DNA from: Desulfovibrionaceae bacterium
GTDB taxonomy: Bacteria > Desulfobacterota > Desulfovibrionia > Desulfovibrionales > Desulfovibrionaceae
Direction: 5' to 3'
Length of the DNA: 64,000 nt
Assembly: GCA_015709205.1 (NCBI GenBank)
Contig: JACCQO010000001.1
Location: 124,001-188,000, forward strand
In this document: positions 8,738 through 17,428 of the stretch, piece after piece
How positions within the stretch are numbered: the first letter of the stretch is position 1
How the letters are laid out: every line of letters starts with the position of its first letter
Translations under genes and position numbers: made by a program
Notes under the pieces: model-generated
What the model was told of the DNA's origin: nothing
What the model saw: only the letters and a program-made list of their open reading frames with translations
The model's database searches: none

Positions 8738-9968
8738 CTGCTGCCTCCGCGGCGAATCCGAGAACGGTCGCGTCGTCGCGCTGGGGCTCGCGGCCCCGGT
8801 AGGTTTCGAAGATCCGGCGCAGGCGCTCCTCCTGCTCCGGCAGCGGCGTTCCGGCCAGCTCCCGCAGGCATTCGCGCAGCCTGCGGCGACCGAAGGGCAG
8901 CCGCTTGCCGCCGCCGATCTGGTCCGTGAATCCGTCGGTGGACAGGTACACGGTCTCGCCGCCGTTCAGGGACACGGCGCGGTTGGCGAAGCTCTGGTCC
9001 TCGGGCACGCGCACGAAACCCACGCCGGTGCGGTCGCCCCGGAACTCGCGCACGCCGTCTGGACCGGCCACGAAAACGAAACCGCGCGCCCCGGCCAGGT
9101 GCAGGGTCCGGGTCCTGTGGTTGACGAAGCACACCGCGCCCTCGATCCCGTCGTCGGAGCGGGCCCGGCCGCCGGTGGACAGGGTCCGGCCGTGCTGGGA
9201 AAGGGCCGTCTTGATGGCCCGGTTCATCTTGGAGAGCAGTCGGCCGGGGTCGTCGCGGCAGGCGTCGTCCAGCTCGCGCTCGAACAGGGAGTTGACGATC
9301 AGGGTCATGAACGCGCCGGGCACGCCGTGGCCCGTGCAGTCCACCACGGCCACGAACACGCCGCCGTCCGTGCGGCGCACCCAGTAGGTGTCGCCGCCGA
9401 CCTCGTCGCGCGGGATCCAAAGGAGCATGTGGCCGCCCAGGGCCTCGCCCATGCGCGCGCGCCCGGGCAGGAAGGAGCGCTGGATGAGCCCGGCGTATTC
9501 GATGGACTCCAGCACTTGGCGCTGGGCCTCGGCCAGGCGCGCCAGGGTGTCGCGGACCTCGTGCTCGCGCCGCCGCAGGCCGTCCACCATCCAGAAGATG
9601 TTGCGCTTGAGGCGCAGGAAGTCGTGCTCCTCGCCGCGCTCCTCGGGCAGGTCGAAATCCACGGTCCGGCAGCCGCCCTTGACGCCGTCCACGAACTCGT
9701 TGATGCGCCGCGTCTGGCGCAGGACCACGAGTTCCTCCAGCAGGCGCGAGAGCGGGTAGAACAGGAGCACGAAGGCGGCCACGTAGAGGGCCAGGGCGCT
9801 GCGCACGGGCGCGGGCCCGGCCTGGTGCAGGGCGAGCAGCCCGGCCAGGGCCGGGACCAGCCCCACGGTCAGGAGCAGCAGGCGCATCTTCAGTCCCACG
9901 CCCGCGTCGGCCAAGGCGTCCATGAACCTGCCTCCCAGACCTTCGCCATCCCGTCGCGTCGCCGCCAT
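8718..9968 (-). CDS. siaA: SiaA-type membrane PP2C phosphatase
   Basis: 416 residues. Two adjacent membrane helices (~28-45 and ~52-72) are followed by a HAMP-like linker and a coiled coil (~110-160), then a SpoIIE/PP2C phosphatase domain: RDEVGGDTYW (~195), VVDCTGHGVPGAFMT (~215), LSTDGFTDQ (~345) and RDDATVLGFA near the end, all carrying the metal-binding Asp residues. It should dephosphorylate SiaC. Compared with Pseudomonas SiaA it lacks the large periplasmic sensor domain; only a few residues lie between the helices. The start at 9968 has GGGGGG about 5 nt upstream. Frames reaching 10205 have no ribosome site. A Fur-type palindrome lies about 117 nt upstream. Confidence 0.88.
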   Translation of the reverse strand: MAATRRDGEGLGGRFMDALADAGVGLKMRLLLLTVGLVPALAGLLALHQAGPAPVRSALALYVAAFVLLFYPLSRLLEELVVLRQTRRINEFVDGVKGGCRTVDFDLPEERGEEHDFLRLKRNIFWMVDGLRRREHEVRDTLARLAEAQRQVLESIEYAGLIQRSFLPGRARMGEALGGHMLLWIPRDEVGGDTYWVRRTDGGVFVAVVDCTGHGVPGAFMTLIVNSLFERELDDACRDDPGRLLSKMNRAIKTALSQHGRTLSTGGRARSDDGIEGAVCFVNHRTRTLHLAGARGFVFVAGPDGVREFRGDRTGVGFVRVPEDQSFANRAVSLNGGETVYLSTDGFTDQIGGGKRLPFGRRRLRECLRELAGTPLPEQEERLRRIFETYRGREPQRDDATVLGFAAEAADDRQVA

Positions 9969-10084
9969 GCATCCCCCCCTTTGCTCGCATTCGCCGCGGG
10001 TGCGCCCCCGTGCAGGGCCGTCCCACGGGTGCACCCGGCATCGGGCGCTCCCGCCGCCCAGCCTGGCGGCTGCAGCGGCGTAGT

Positions 10085-10099
10085 TGAAAATCATTATCA
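10085..10099 (-). promoter_or_regulatory. Fur-box-like palindrome upstream of siaABCD
   Basis: TGAAAATCATTATCA matches the feo boxes at 13 of 15 positions and lies in a sudden AT-rich island (10080-10170) that must hold the siaA promoter. The minus strand also carries GATAAT within the box, which could be a -10 element covered by the operator. Confidence 0.6.
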
Positions 10100-10171
10100 A
10101 CAGATGCAGGTAATAACGTCTGCAAAAGCAAATTGCAACAGTTCTTTTGGAGAGCAAACTGACAATAACTT

Positions 10172-10526
10172 TCAAATTGCGGGTAGCCGGAGACCTGCGG
10201 CGCACGCCGCCACGGGACGCTGCGCGCCCGGGTCTACCCGCTCACGAGGGGCGGCGGGACACCGACGGACAGGAGGGACGGGAACGGCGAAGAGCAGGCG
10301 GGACGCGGCCACCCGCAAACCCCGCGCCGGGACGCGCCGGGACGCGGCGGCTACGCGCGGTTGGACGAACGCGCCGGATGCGCGGGCCACGGAGCGGTCG
10401 GACGCACCAGCCGAAGACGAGAAAGAGGCGATCCGGGAGCCGGAGGGACGAGGGGGCCGACCGCCGGACGCGGCCCTGTCCAAATGCGGCGCGCCGGGCC
10501 GGATGCAGCGCGCCGGGCCCACGCCC
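10172..10526. other. Non-coding GC-rich spacer
   Basis: About 350 nt between the siaA promoter island and the umuC stop codon. Several overlapping frames occur on both strands, but none has a ribosome site or domain signature. I see no RNA gene or clear terminator. Confidence 0.45.
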
Positions 10527-11825
10527 TCAGCGGGCCACGGGCAACTCGTCCCAGGAGGTGGTGAAGCGCGGGGAGCGATACGCCTGGCGCATGTGCCAGG
10601 GCCGCTTGCCCAGCCCCGAGGCCGCCAGGCGCAGCGTGCCCCGGCCGTAGGCCGCGTTGACCCCGTCGAGCACACGCATGAGCGCCTCGCGCGCCCGACG
10701 GGTCTCGCCGTCCGGCTCGTCCAGGCAAAGCTGGCGGCGCCCCTCGGGGGTCAGGTCCAGGGCCAGGATGCCGACCTTCTGGTACAGGAATCCGGGCCGG
10801 TAGACCGAGCGCAGGATGCGCAGGGCCCGGGCGTGGATGTCCGGCGTGTGCGCGGTGGGCGCGTCCAGGGCCAGGCAGCCGGAGCCGGAGTGCTGCGGGT
10901 CGGGCTGGTGGGGGTTGGTCTGGATGAAGACCTGCACCGCGCCCGCCACGAGCCGCCGCGAGCGCAGCTTCTCGGCCACGCGCTGGGCGTGGAAGGACAC
11001 GGCCTCCTCCAGGCTGGGCAGGTCGCGCACGCGCGTGCCGAAGGAGCGCGAGCTGACCAGGCTTTTGGCCGGGGGCGGCGCGGCCTCGAAGGAGATGCAC
11101 GGAATGCGCCCGAGTTCCAGCACGGTGTGCAGGCCGGTGACGGTCAGGGTGCGCCGGGTCAGTTCCCGGGGCAGGCGCGCGAGCTTCAGGGCCGTGTCCA
11201 CGCCCATGGCGCGCAGCCGCGCCGCGTTGCGACGCCCCACGCCCCAGACGTCGCCCACGTCGAAACGCGCGAGCTGCGCCTCCACGTCGGCCGGGTCGTC
11301 CAGCAGCCGCACGCCGCCGCAGTCCGGATTCCTCTTGGCCAGCCGGTTGGCGACCTTGGCCAGGGTCTTGGTGCGCGCCAGCCCCACGCAGACCGGGATG
11401 CCCGTCCAGCGGCGCACCGTGCGCCGGATCCCGGCGGCCAGGGCCAGGAGGCGCTCCGGGGTCGCCAGGCGCGAGCCGCGCAGGAGCAGGAAGCACTCGT
11501 CGATGGAATAGCGCTCCACGTCCGGACAGAAGGACTCCAGGACCTGGGCGACCCGGGCGGACATGTCGCCGTAGAGCGCGTAGTTGGAGGAGCGCACGTG
11601 CACGCCGTGGCGGGCGAAGAAGGTTTCGCGCCTGAAGGCGGGCTCGCCCATGGCGATGCCCAGCGCCTTGGCCTCCTCGGACCGGGCGATGACGCAGCCG
11701 TCGTTGTTGGAGAGCACGACCACGGGGCGGCCTTCCAGCGCGGGATCGAAGACGCGCTCGCAGGAGGCGTAGAAGTTGTTGCAGTCCACCATGGCGTAGA
11801 GGTCGGGACCGGGCGCGGCGCGCAT
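10527..11825 (-). CDS. umuC: Y-family DNA polymerase V catalytic subunit
   Basis: 432 residues. It has the Y-family palm motifs [15 protein letters not shown] (~12-26) and SIDECFLLL (~105; the catalytic Asp-Glu pair), followed by thumb/helix-hairpin-helix [17 protein letters not shown] (~195) and the little-finger domain. The C-terminal DUF4113 DNA-polymerase V region ends in [17 protein letters not shown], typical of UmuC. It performs translesion synthesis with UmuD' after DNA damage. The start at 11825 is right behind the umuD stop (1-nt gap), so the pair is one operon. SOS control is expected, but I could not identify the LexA box with confidence. Confidence 0.95.
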   Translation of the reverse strand: MRAAPGPDLYAMVDCNNFYASCERVFDPALEGRPVVVLSNNDGCVIARSEEAKALGIAMGEPAFRRETFFARHGVHVRSSNYALYGDMSARVAQVLESFCPDVERYSIDECFLLLRGSRLATPERLLALAAGIRRTVRRWTGIPVCVGLARTKTLAKVANRLAKRNPDCGGVRLLDDPADVEAQLARFDVGDVWGVGRRNAARLRAMGVDTALKLARLPRELTRRTLTVTGLHTVLELGRIPCISFEAAPPPAKSLVSSRSFGTRVRDLPSLEEAVSFHAQRVAEKLRSRRLVAGAVQVFIQTNPHQPDPQHSGSGCLALDAPTAHTPDIHARALRILRSVYRPGFLYQKVGILALDLTPEGRRQLCLDEPDGETRRAREALMRVLDGVNAAYGRGTLRLAASGLGKRPWHMRQAYRSPRFTTSWDELPVAR

Positions 11826-11826
11826 C

Positions 11827-12330
11827 TCAGAACCTCCGCACCACGCCGGTGACCACGCCCCAGACGTTGAGTTCCTGGCCCTCGTTCACGCGGATGGGCG
11901 CGTAGGCCGGGTTTTCCGGCACGAGCATCCACTCGCCGTTCTTCCGGTGCAGCCGCTTCACGGTCAGCTCGCCGTCGAGCACCGCGACCACGATGCGCCC
12001 GTGCGCGGGCTCCTCGGAGCGGTCCACCACGAGCACGTCGCCATCGTGGATGCCCGCACCGGTCATGGAGTCGCCGCCGACGCGGACCATGAAGGTGGCG
12101 GCCGGATTGCGCACCAGGAACTCGTTCAGGTCCAGGGCGGCTTCGATGTAGTCGTCCGCGGGCGAGGGAAAGCCCGCGGAGATGCGCGAGCCATAGAGCG
12201 GCACGGCGCGCGGCGCGGGCCCGTCGGCCACGGCGCGGCCGACGATTTCCGTGCGCCCGGCGTTCGGACGCCCGGCGCGGCCGGCTCGGTCGGCGGCGCG
12301 GCTGGAATGGTCGGGGATTCTGGCGGTCAC
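11827..12330 (-). CDS. umuD: UmuD, self-cleaving S24 peptidase subunit of DNA polymerase V
   Basis: 167 residues if begun at the GTG at 12330 (CGGAG 5 nt upstream). An open frame to 12438 is possible but has a poor start. The S24 fold has the catalytic Ser in GGDSMTGAG (~92) and Lys in LTVKRLH (~130). The cleavage site reads [13 protein letters not shown], where E. coli UmuD has Cys-Gly-Phe; self-cleavage would therefore be at Ala-Gly as in LexA. The N-terminal arm (~1-45) is longer than the 24 residues of E. coli UmuD and is Arg/Ala-rich. Cleaved UmuD' binds UmuC to form Pol V. RecA-dependent activation is family knowledge. Confidence 0.92.
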   Translation of the reverse strand: MTARIPDHSSRAADRAGRAGRPNAGRTEIVGRAVADGPAPRAVPLYGSRISAGFPSPADDYIEAALDLNEFLVRNPAATFMVRVGGDSMTGAGIHDGDVLVVDRSEEPAHGRIVVAVLDGELTVKRLHRKNGEWMLVPENPAYAPIRVNEGQELNVWGVVTGVVRRF

Positions 12331-12600
12331 GATGGCTCCGGTGCGTGGCGGCCGCGTCCGCTGGCTGTGCACGCGGCAGGTTGCAAGGATACCCCGGCCC
12401 CCGCTCCCGGGCAAGCCGCAAGCGAAGATTTGTCGCACGAACCGGCTTTCCGATGGCCGCGCCGGACAGCCGCATCAGCCGGGCGCACGGAACGGCAGCG
12501 CGGAAAGCGCGCGAAAAGCCGCATGGAGCGTCCGCGTGATGCGGCTCGGACGTCGCGCGGCGGCGCCGTGTTACGGCCCCCGTCCGTCTCACCGATCACT
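12331..12600. other. Intergenic region between umuD and the uxaA-type operon (divergent promoters)
   Basis: A GC-rich stretch that should contain the umuDC promoter and its LexA operator. No palindrome stood out clearly enough to call as LexA box, and no gene is supported. Confidence 0.4.
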
Positions 12601-12606
12601 TCAGAT

Positions 12607-12650
12607 TGAAATCATTATTTCAAAATGCCTTGCAAAATGAAATGAATTTC
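12607..12650 (+). promoter_or_regulatory. AT-rich palindromes upstream of the sigma-54 promoter (candidate activator or Fur sites)
   Basis: TGAAATCATTATTTCA (12607-12622) is an inverted repeat with arms TGAAAT and ATTTCA around four bases. GAAATGAATTTC (12639-12650) is a second inverted repeat. CAAAATG occurs twice as a 12-nt-spaced direct repeat between them. At about 90-135 nt before the sigma-54 promoter, the location suits an enhancer-binding-protein site. The arms also resemble the Fur boxes of this genome, but the spacing differs by one base. Confidence 0.45.
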
Positions 12651-12741
12651 TTCCCCTCCCCGCCGCGCCTCGGCGCGGCCAGGGGCGAATGTTACGTTTT
12701 TATTCCTTTAAAAACAAATGATTACAATTTTGTGCCAGCAT

Positions 12742-12756
12742 TGGCAAAGCTCTTGC
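12742..12756 (+). promoter_or_regulatory. Sigma-54 (-24/-12) promoter of the uxaA-type/tct operon
   Basis: TGGCAAAGCTCTTGC, with GG and GC exactly ten bases apart, matches the TGGCAC-N5-TTGC consensus well. Transcription would start near 12768, 27 nt before the first gene, which has an ideal GGAGG site. The operon therefore needs an enhancer-binding protein; the PrpR-N-type regulator at 20268-22151 is the obvious candidate. Confidence 0.85.
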
Positions 12757-12794
12757 TATCGCAGGGGCAATCTACCTTCAGCACGGAGGAAACA

Positions 12795-13091
12795 ATGAAG
12801 GCTATTATTGTCATGAGTTCCAAAGACAATGTTGGCTGCGCTGTCGAAGACATCGTTGCCGGCGATGAAGTCTCCTACACAGTGGACGGTCGGACCGCCA
12901 CCTTCATCGCCAAGGACGCGGTCCCCTTCGGGTTCAAGGCCGCGTTGCAGGACATCCCGGCCGGCGGGGACATCATCAAGTACAAGGAAGTGGTGGGCAA
13001 GGCGGCCATGGCCATCCAAACAGGTGAGTGCGTGCACGTCCACAATGTGGAAGGCAAGCGCGGCCGCGGCGATATACCGGAGGTAAAATAA
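12795..13091 (+). CDS. UxaA/SuyA-type SAF-domain small subunit of a hydro- or sulfo-lyase
   Basis: 98 residues forming one SAF domain, as in the N-terminal part of UxaA (altronate dehydratase), GarD, or the separate small subunit SuyA of sulfolactate sulfo-lyase. Seen: DNVGCAVEDIVAGDEVSY (~11-28), VPFGFKAALQDIPAGGDIIKY (in two steps ~44-64), VGKAAMAIQTGECVHVHNVEG (~67-87). The conserved His pair of VHVHN is present. It begins behind GGAGGAAACA, and its TAA overlaps the ATG of the large subunit gene by one base (TAATG). Separate small and large subunits are usual for SuyAB and for part of the UxaA family, so substrate cannot be read from this alone. Confidence 0.85.
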   Translation: MKAIIVMSSKDNVGCAVEDIVAGDEVSYTVDGRTATFIAKDAVPFGFKAALQDIPAGGDIIKYKEVVGKAAMAIQTGECVHVHNVEGKRGRGDIPEVK

Positions 13092-14290
13092 TGAAGTTCT
13101 TGGGTTATATCCGGGCGGACGGCTCCGTCGGAATCCGTAACTACACGCTGATCATGGCCAATGGACGGGGCGCGGCGAACCTCGCCGCCCTTGTCGCCAA
13201 ACTCGTCCGCGGCACGCGCTGCTTTGTCCAACCCAACGAAAACGGCCGGGACGGCGAGGACCGCAAGACCATTGCCCGGACCATGATCGGCCTGGCCAGG
13301 AACGCCAACGTGGGCGCCGTGCTCATCGTGGGCAACAAGAAGGACGGCGGTTACCCCGAGTTCGCCTACGACGCCTTCGTGGGCGAGATCGCCAAGTGCG
13401 GCAAGCCCATGGAGACCGTGTTCATGGACTCCTGCGGCGGCTTCCAGCAGGCCGTGGGACTGGCCATGCGCAAGGCGCGCCAGCTGGCCCAGAAGGCCAG
13501 CGAATGCTTCCGCCGGGAGGTGGACCTGGGCGCCCTGAACATGGCCGTCAAGTGCGGCTATTCCGACGCCACCTCGGGCATGTCCGGCAACCCCGTGGTC
13601 GGGGAGCTCTTCGACCGCCTCGTGCAGGCCGGCGGCCGGGCCATGTTCGCCGAGACCACCGAGGTCATCGGCGCCGAGCACCTGGTGGTCAAGCGCTTCG
13701 CGGACGAGGCCGAGGGGCGCAAGTTCCTCGAGGCCGTGGCCCGCGTCGAGGAGGAGGCCCGCTCCACCGGCGAGGACATCCGGACCATCAACCCGATCCC
13801 GGCCAACATCCAGGCCGGGCTGACCACCCTGGAGGAAAAGTCCCTGGGCGCCATCGCCAAGTCCGGCACCTCGCCCATCCGGGGCTGCGTGAAGTATGCC
13901 GAGATCCCGGCGGGCCGGGGGCTCTACTACATGGATTCCTGGATGTCCTCCACGGCGCTGTTCCTGGGTTTCGCCGCATCCGGCTCCGTGCTGAACATCT
14001 TCCAGGTGGGCGGCGGCTGGTTCCCGGACGACGCCATGATGCCCACCGCCAACACCGGGCTGGTGACGCCCACCCTGTTCATGACCGGCAGTCCGCGCAC
14101 CTTCGCCAAGGCGCACCAGGAAATGGACTTCAGTTCCGGGACGGTCATCTCCGAGCGCGAACCCATCGCCCACGCCGGGGAACGGCTGCTGGCCGACGTG
14201 CTGCAGTACGCCTCCGGCCGCCTCACCAAGGGCGAAACCATGAACGTCGACGACAATATTGAAGTGTATCTTCGGGGACCTGGCCTGTAA
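13091..14290 (+). CDS. UxaA/GarD/SuyB-family lyase large subunit
   Basis: 399 residues. Family landmarks: GYIRADGSVGIRNYTLIMA at the N terminus; KCGYSDATSGMSGNP (~152-166), AGLTTLEEKSLGAI (~238), GRGLYYMDSWMSS (~273-285) and TGSPRTFAKAH (~333). The members dehydrate altronate or galactarate, or split sulfite from 3-sulfolactate (SuyB). The adjacent TTT transporter matches the slcHFG-suyAB arrangement described for sulfolactate degraders. In a sulfite-respiring organism that would give pyruvate plus a respirable acceptor, but sugar-acid or other hydroxy-acid dehydration is equally compatible. The cofactor is a divalent metal in the family. One operon with the transporter genes (39-nt gap). Confidence 0.85.
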   Translation: MKFLGYIRADGSVGIRNYTLIMANGRGAANLAALVAKLVRGTRCFVQPNENGRDGEDRKTIARTMIGLARNANVGAVLIVGNKKDGGYPEFAYDAFVGEIAKCGKPMETVFMDSCGGFQQAVGLAMRKARQLAQKASECFRREVDLGALNMAVKCGYSDATSGMSGNPVVGELFDRLVQAGGRAMFAETTEVIGAEHLVVKRFADEAEGRKFLEAVARVEEEARSTGEDIRTINPIPANIQAGLTTLEEKSLGAIAKSGTSPIRGCVKYAEIPAGRGLYYMDSWMSSTALFLGFAASGSVLNIFQVGGGWFPDDAMMPTANTGLVTPTLFMTGSPRTFAKAHQEMDFSSGTVISEREPIAHAGERLLADVLQYASGRLTKGETMNVDDNIEVYLRGPGL

Positions 14291-14329
14291 GGCGGGGAAT
14301 GTCATTCACGTACTTCCAAGGAGTGAGTC

Positions 14330-15286
14330 ATGCGCAAAGTCTTTGTTGCCGTGCTTCTGGCGATCCTCACCGCGACCGCGCTGCCCGTGTTCGCGGCCGA
14401 CTATCCCGACAAGGCCATCCAGGTCGTCGTGCCCTGGAAGCCCGGCGGAGGCAGCGACATCTCCGCCCGGATCATCGGCGACCACATGAAGAACCTGCTG
14501 CCCGAACCGTTGGTGGTTTCCAACATCGACGGGGCAGCCGGCCTCAACGGCGCCTATCAGGTCAACCGCGCCCGGGCCGACTGCTACACCGTGCTCTGGG
14601 AGCACCCGGGCAACCTGGCCGTGGCCCCCATGGTCACCAAGGCCAAGTTCAGTTGGGAGGACTTCGAACCCGTGGCCATCACCGCCATGGGCAGCACCGC
14701 GCTCATCGTGCGCGCCGACAGCCCCTACAAGACCGCGGCCGACGCCTTTGCCGACATCAAGGCCCATCCCGGCCAGGTCCGCTGGGCCCTGGCTCTGAAC
14801 GCGGTCTCCCACTTCACCTTCCTGAACATCAGCCATTCCGTGGGCAAACTCAACGTCATGTACATCCCGGCAAACGGCGACAAGGGCCGCATCGTCAGCC
14901 TGCTGGGCGGCAACAGCGACATTTCCACGGTCGGTTTCGCCTCGGTCAAGCCGTATCTGGAATCCGGCGACCTCCGCGTCCTGGCCATGGTCAACAGCGA
15001 GCGCTCCCCGTTTGCTCCGGACATCCCCACCCTGAAGGAACAGGGCGTGGACGCCTCCTATGACTTCCTGTACTCGGTCTTCGCCCCCAAGGGCACTCCC
15101 CAGAAGAACATCGAGGTGCTGACCACGGCCTTCCGGAAGGCCGTGGCCGATCCCTCGACCAGGGAGGCCCTGAAGGAACAAAGCCTCGTCCCCTACTACC
15201 GCACCCCCGAGGAAACCAGGAAGATCTGGGCCAAGGAAGCCGCTCTGTACAAGGAGCTGGCCAAGGAGAACGGCCTGCTGAAGTAG
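14330..15286 (+). CDS. tctC: Tripartite tricarboxylate transporter substrate-binding protein (TctC family)
   Basis: 318 residues with a signal peptide (MRKVFVAVLLAILTATALP, cleaved around residue 23 before ADYPDKAI). The Bug/TctC fold shows IQVVVPWKPGGGSDISAR (~29-46), the ligand-loop hallmark. WEHPGNLAV and GNSDISTVGFASVKPYLE follow. It captures a carboxylate in the periplasm for TctAB. It begins 39 nt after the lyase gene with AAGGAGTGAGTC before the ATG. The substrate is presumably the substrate of the neighbouring lyase; TctC-type proteins commonly bind citrate, sulfolactate or other small acids. Confidence 0.92.
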   Translation: MRKVFVAVLLAILTATALPVFAADYPDKAIQVVVPWKPGGGSDISARIIGDHMKNLLPEPLVVSNIDGAAGLNGAYQVNRARADCYTVLWEHPGNLAVAPMVTKAKFSWEDFEPVAITAMGSTALIVRADSPYKTAADAFADIKAHPGQVRWALALNAVSHFTFLNISHSVGKLNVMYIPANGDKGRIVSLLGGNSDISTVGFASVKPYLESGDLRVLAMVNSERSPFAPDIPTLKEQGVDASYDFLYSVFAPKGTPQKNIEVLTTAFRKAVADPSTREALKEQSLVPYYRTPEETRKIWAKEAALYKELAKENGLLK

Positions 15287-15403
15287 TTTCGCGGCCAACC
15301 GTGGAACCGGGTGGGGCGCCGTCCGTCGGAGACGCCCCGCCCCCCTCCGCCCGGAATCGGGCGGAACCGTGCCCACCGACAAGCAATCAGACGAGAAAGG
15401 ACA

Positions 15404-15865
15404 ATGAGAATCAAAACGGGTGACTTTTCCATGGGCCTGGTGTTGCTGGCCCTGTCAGGGGTGCTCTACCGGCAGAGCGGAGAAATAGACACGACCATGA
15501 TGTACGCGCTCGGGCCCGTGTTCTTTCCCCGGCTGCTCATCGGGGTGCTGGCAGTCCTTTCGATCGTCCTGCTGTGCCAGAGCGTGAAGTTCAAGGCGGC
15601 GCAGGCGCCCGGGGCCGCGAGGACCCCGGTGGACGGCAACGCCATCGTGCTGCGCTGGGCCCTGGTGGGGCTGACCGCCGTCTACCTCTGCCTGCTGCCG
15701 CTGCTCGGCTACCTCTATGCCACCATCCCCTTCCTGTTCGCCGGAATGTCTCTGCTCGGCCCGGTGCGGCGCCGGAACCTGGCGATCTACGCGGTCACCT
15801 CCGTCGCCATCACCCTGGCCCTGCAGTTCATTTTCGCCACACTCCTCAAACTGTTCCTGCCGTAG
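15404..15865 (+). CDS. tctB: TctB-family small membrane subunit of TTT transporter
   Basis: 153 residues with four predicted membrane helices (~12-28, ~43-62, ~85-105, ~125-148). The central LGPVFFPRLLIGVLA segment is typical of TctB. It is the small integral subunit of the TctABC importer. The start at 15404 follows GAAAGGACA. The longer open frame from 15311 lacks a ribosome site and covers a GC-rich hairpin between the genes (GGGGCG and CGCCCC arms near 15313-15338). Nine nucleotides separate it from tctA. Confidence 0.88.
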   Translation: MRIKTGDFSMGLVLLALSGVLYRQSGEIDTTMMYALGPVFFPRLLIGVLAVLSIVLLCQSVKFKAAQAPGAARTPVDGNAIVLRWALVGLTAVYLCLLPLLGYLYATIPFLFAGMSLLGPVRRRNLAIYAVTSVAITLALQFIFATLLKLFLP

Positions 15866-15874
15866 GGGGACGCC

Positions 15875-17395
15875 ATGCTCGACCTCAGCCAGATTTTCGT
15901 CATCGCCACTCCGTTCAATTTTCTGATCATGCTCCTGGGCGTCTTCGGCGGCCTCGTGGTCGGGGCCATGCCCGGGCTCACGAGCACCATGGCCGTGGCG
16001 CTGCTCGTTCCGATCACCTTCGGCATGGACGTCAACCAGGGCCTCGTGATGCTCGTGGCCGTGTACATCGGCTCCATCTCCGGCGGCCTCGTCTCCGCCG
16101 CCCTGCTGAACATCCCGGGCACGCCCTCGTCGGTGGCCACCACCTTCGACGCCTATCCCATGGCCAAGCGGGGCGAGGCGGGCAAGGCCCTGGGCTACGC
16201 GGTCTTCGCCTCCTTCCTCGGCGGGCTGATCTCCTTCTTCGCCCTGGCCCTGCTCGCGCCGATCCTCGGCTCCTTCGCCCTGAAGTTCGGCCCCTTCGAA
16301 TACTTCGCCCTGGTCGTCTTCACCCTGAGCTGCATCATCTCCATCTCGGACAAGTCCCTGACCAAGGGCCTGATCGCCGCCACGGTGGGCATGCTCATGG
16401 CCATGGTCGGCCTGAGCGAGACGGACAGCGTCTCGCGCCTGACCTTCGGCATCTCCGAACTGCAGGCCGGCTTCTCGGTCATGCCCGTGCTCATCGGCAT
16501 GTACGCGGTCTCGCAGATCCTCACGGACGTGGAACAGATCAAGAAGCCCTTCAAGATCATCGACGTGAACTTCACCATGCGCGAGTTCCTCCGCGTGGCC
16601 CGCGAGTTCAGGCATTCGGTGAAGAACGTGCTGCGCTCGGCGCTCATCGGCATCGGCGTGGGCATCCTGCCCGGCATCGGACCCGGCCTGTCGAACATCG
16701 TGGCCTACTCCCAGGCCAAGGCTGCGGCCGACGATCCCGACAGCTTCGGCACGGGCAACCCCGAGGGCATCATCGCCTCGGAAACCGCCAACAACGCGGC
16801 CACGGGCGGCGCGCTGATCCCCCTGCTGACCCTCGGCATCCCGGGCGACGCCACGACCATGATGATGCTCGGCGCGTTCATGATCCACGGCGTGCAGCCC
16901 GGCCCGCTCCTGCTGCGCGACCACAGCGAGCTGCTGCTCGTGATCCTCGGCTCCTACTTCATCAGCAACATCTTCATGATGCTCCTGCAGGTCTACTTCA
17001 TCCGCGTGCTCATCCGGGCGCTGATGATCCCCAGGTACATCCTCTACCCCGTGATCCTCGGGCTGTGCGTCATCGGCTGCTACGCGCTCAACAGCAGCAT
17101 GTCCGACGTCTGGGTCTTCTTCGCCACGGGCCTGCTCGGCTACGTCTTCAAGCGCACGGGCTTCCCCCTGCTGCCCCTGGTCCTCGGGCTGATCCTCGGC
17201 GGCATGGCCGAAAACCACCTGCGCGTGAGCATCGTCATGGGCCACGGGAACCTCTCCGGCTACCTGGACCGGCCCATCGCCCTGGGCTTCTTCGCCGCGG
17301 CCGCGCTTTCCGTGGTCTACGCGCTGTGGTGCAAGCGCAAGGCGGCCCGGGCGGCCAAGCAGTGCGTCCTGGCCCAGCCCGAAGAGGCGCTCTAG
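15875..17395 (+). CDS. tctA: TctA-family large membrane subunit of TTT transporter
   Basis: 506 residues, about 11-12 membrane helices. The conserved repeats are visible: GAMPGLTSTMAVALLVPITF (~28-47), GILPGIGPGLSN (~260), then NPEGIIASETANNAATGGAL (~290) and PLLTLGIPGDATTMMMLGAF (~311-330). It is the main permease of the secondary TctABC system and uses an ion gradient. The start at 15875 comes 9 nt after tctB with GGGGGACGCC upstream. Confidence 0.95.
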   Translation: MLDLSQIFVIATPFNFLIMLLGVFGGLVVGAMPGLTSTMAVALLVPITFGMDVNQGLVMLVAVYIGSISGGLVSAALLNIPGTPSSVATTFDAYPMAKRGEAGKALGYAVFASFLGGLISFFALALLAPILGSFALKFGPFEYFALVVFTLSCIISISDKSLTKGLIAATVGMLMAMVGLSETDSVSRLTFGISELQAGFSVMPVLIGMYAVSQILTDVEQIKKPFKIIDVNFTMREFLRVAREFRHSVKNVLRSALIGIGVGILPGIGPGLSNIVAYSQAKAAADDPDSFGTGNPEGIIASETANNAATGGALIPLLTLGIPGDATTMMMLGAFMIHGVQPGPLLLRDHSELLLVILGSYFISNIFMMLLQVYFIRVLIRALMIPRYILYPVILGLCVIGCYALNSSMSDVWVFFATGLLGYVFKRTGFPLLPLVLGLILGGMAENHLRVSIVMGHGNLSGYLDRPIALGFFAAAALSVVYALWCKRKAARAAKQCVLAQPEEAL

Positions 17396-17428
17396 CCCCG
17401 GCAGACCCGCAACAGGAACGGTAAGAAA

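Noticed and set aside
12331-12600. LexA operator for umuDC
   Set aside because: No palindrome with a convincing LexA pattern could be identified by eye.
12795-14290. Firm naming as suyAB (sulfolactate sulfo-lyase)
   Set aside because: Key motifs are shared by the whole UxaA/GarD family, so the context alone cannot settle the substrate.
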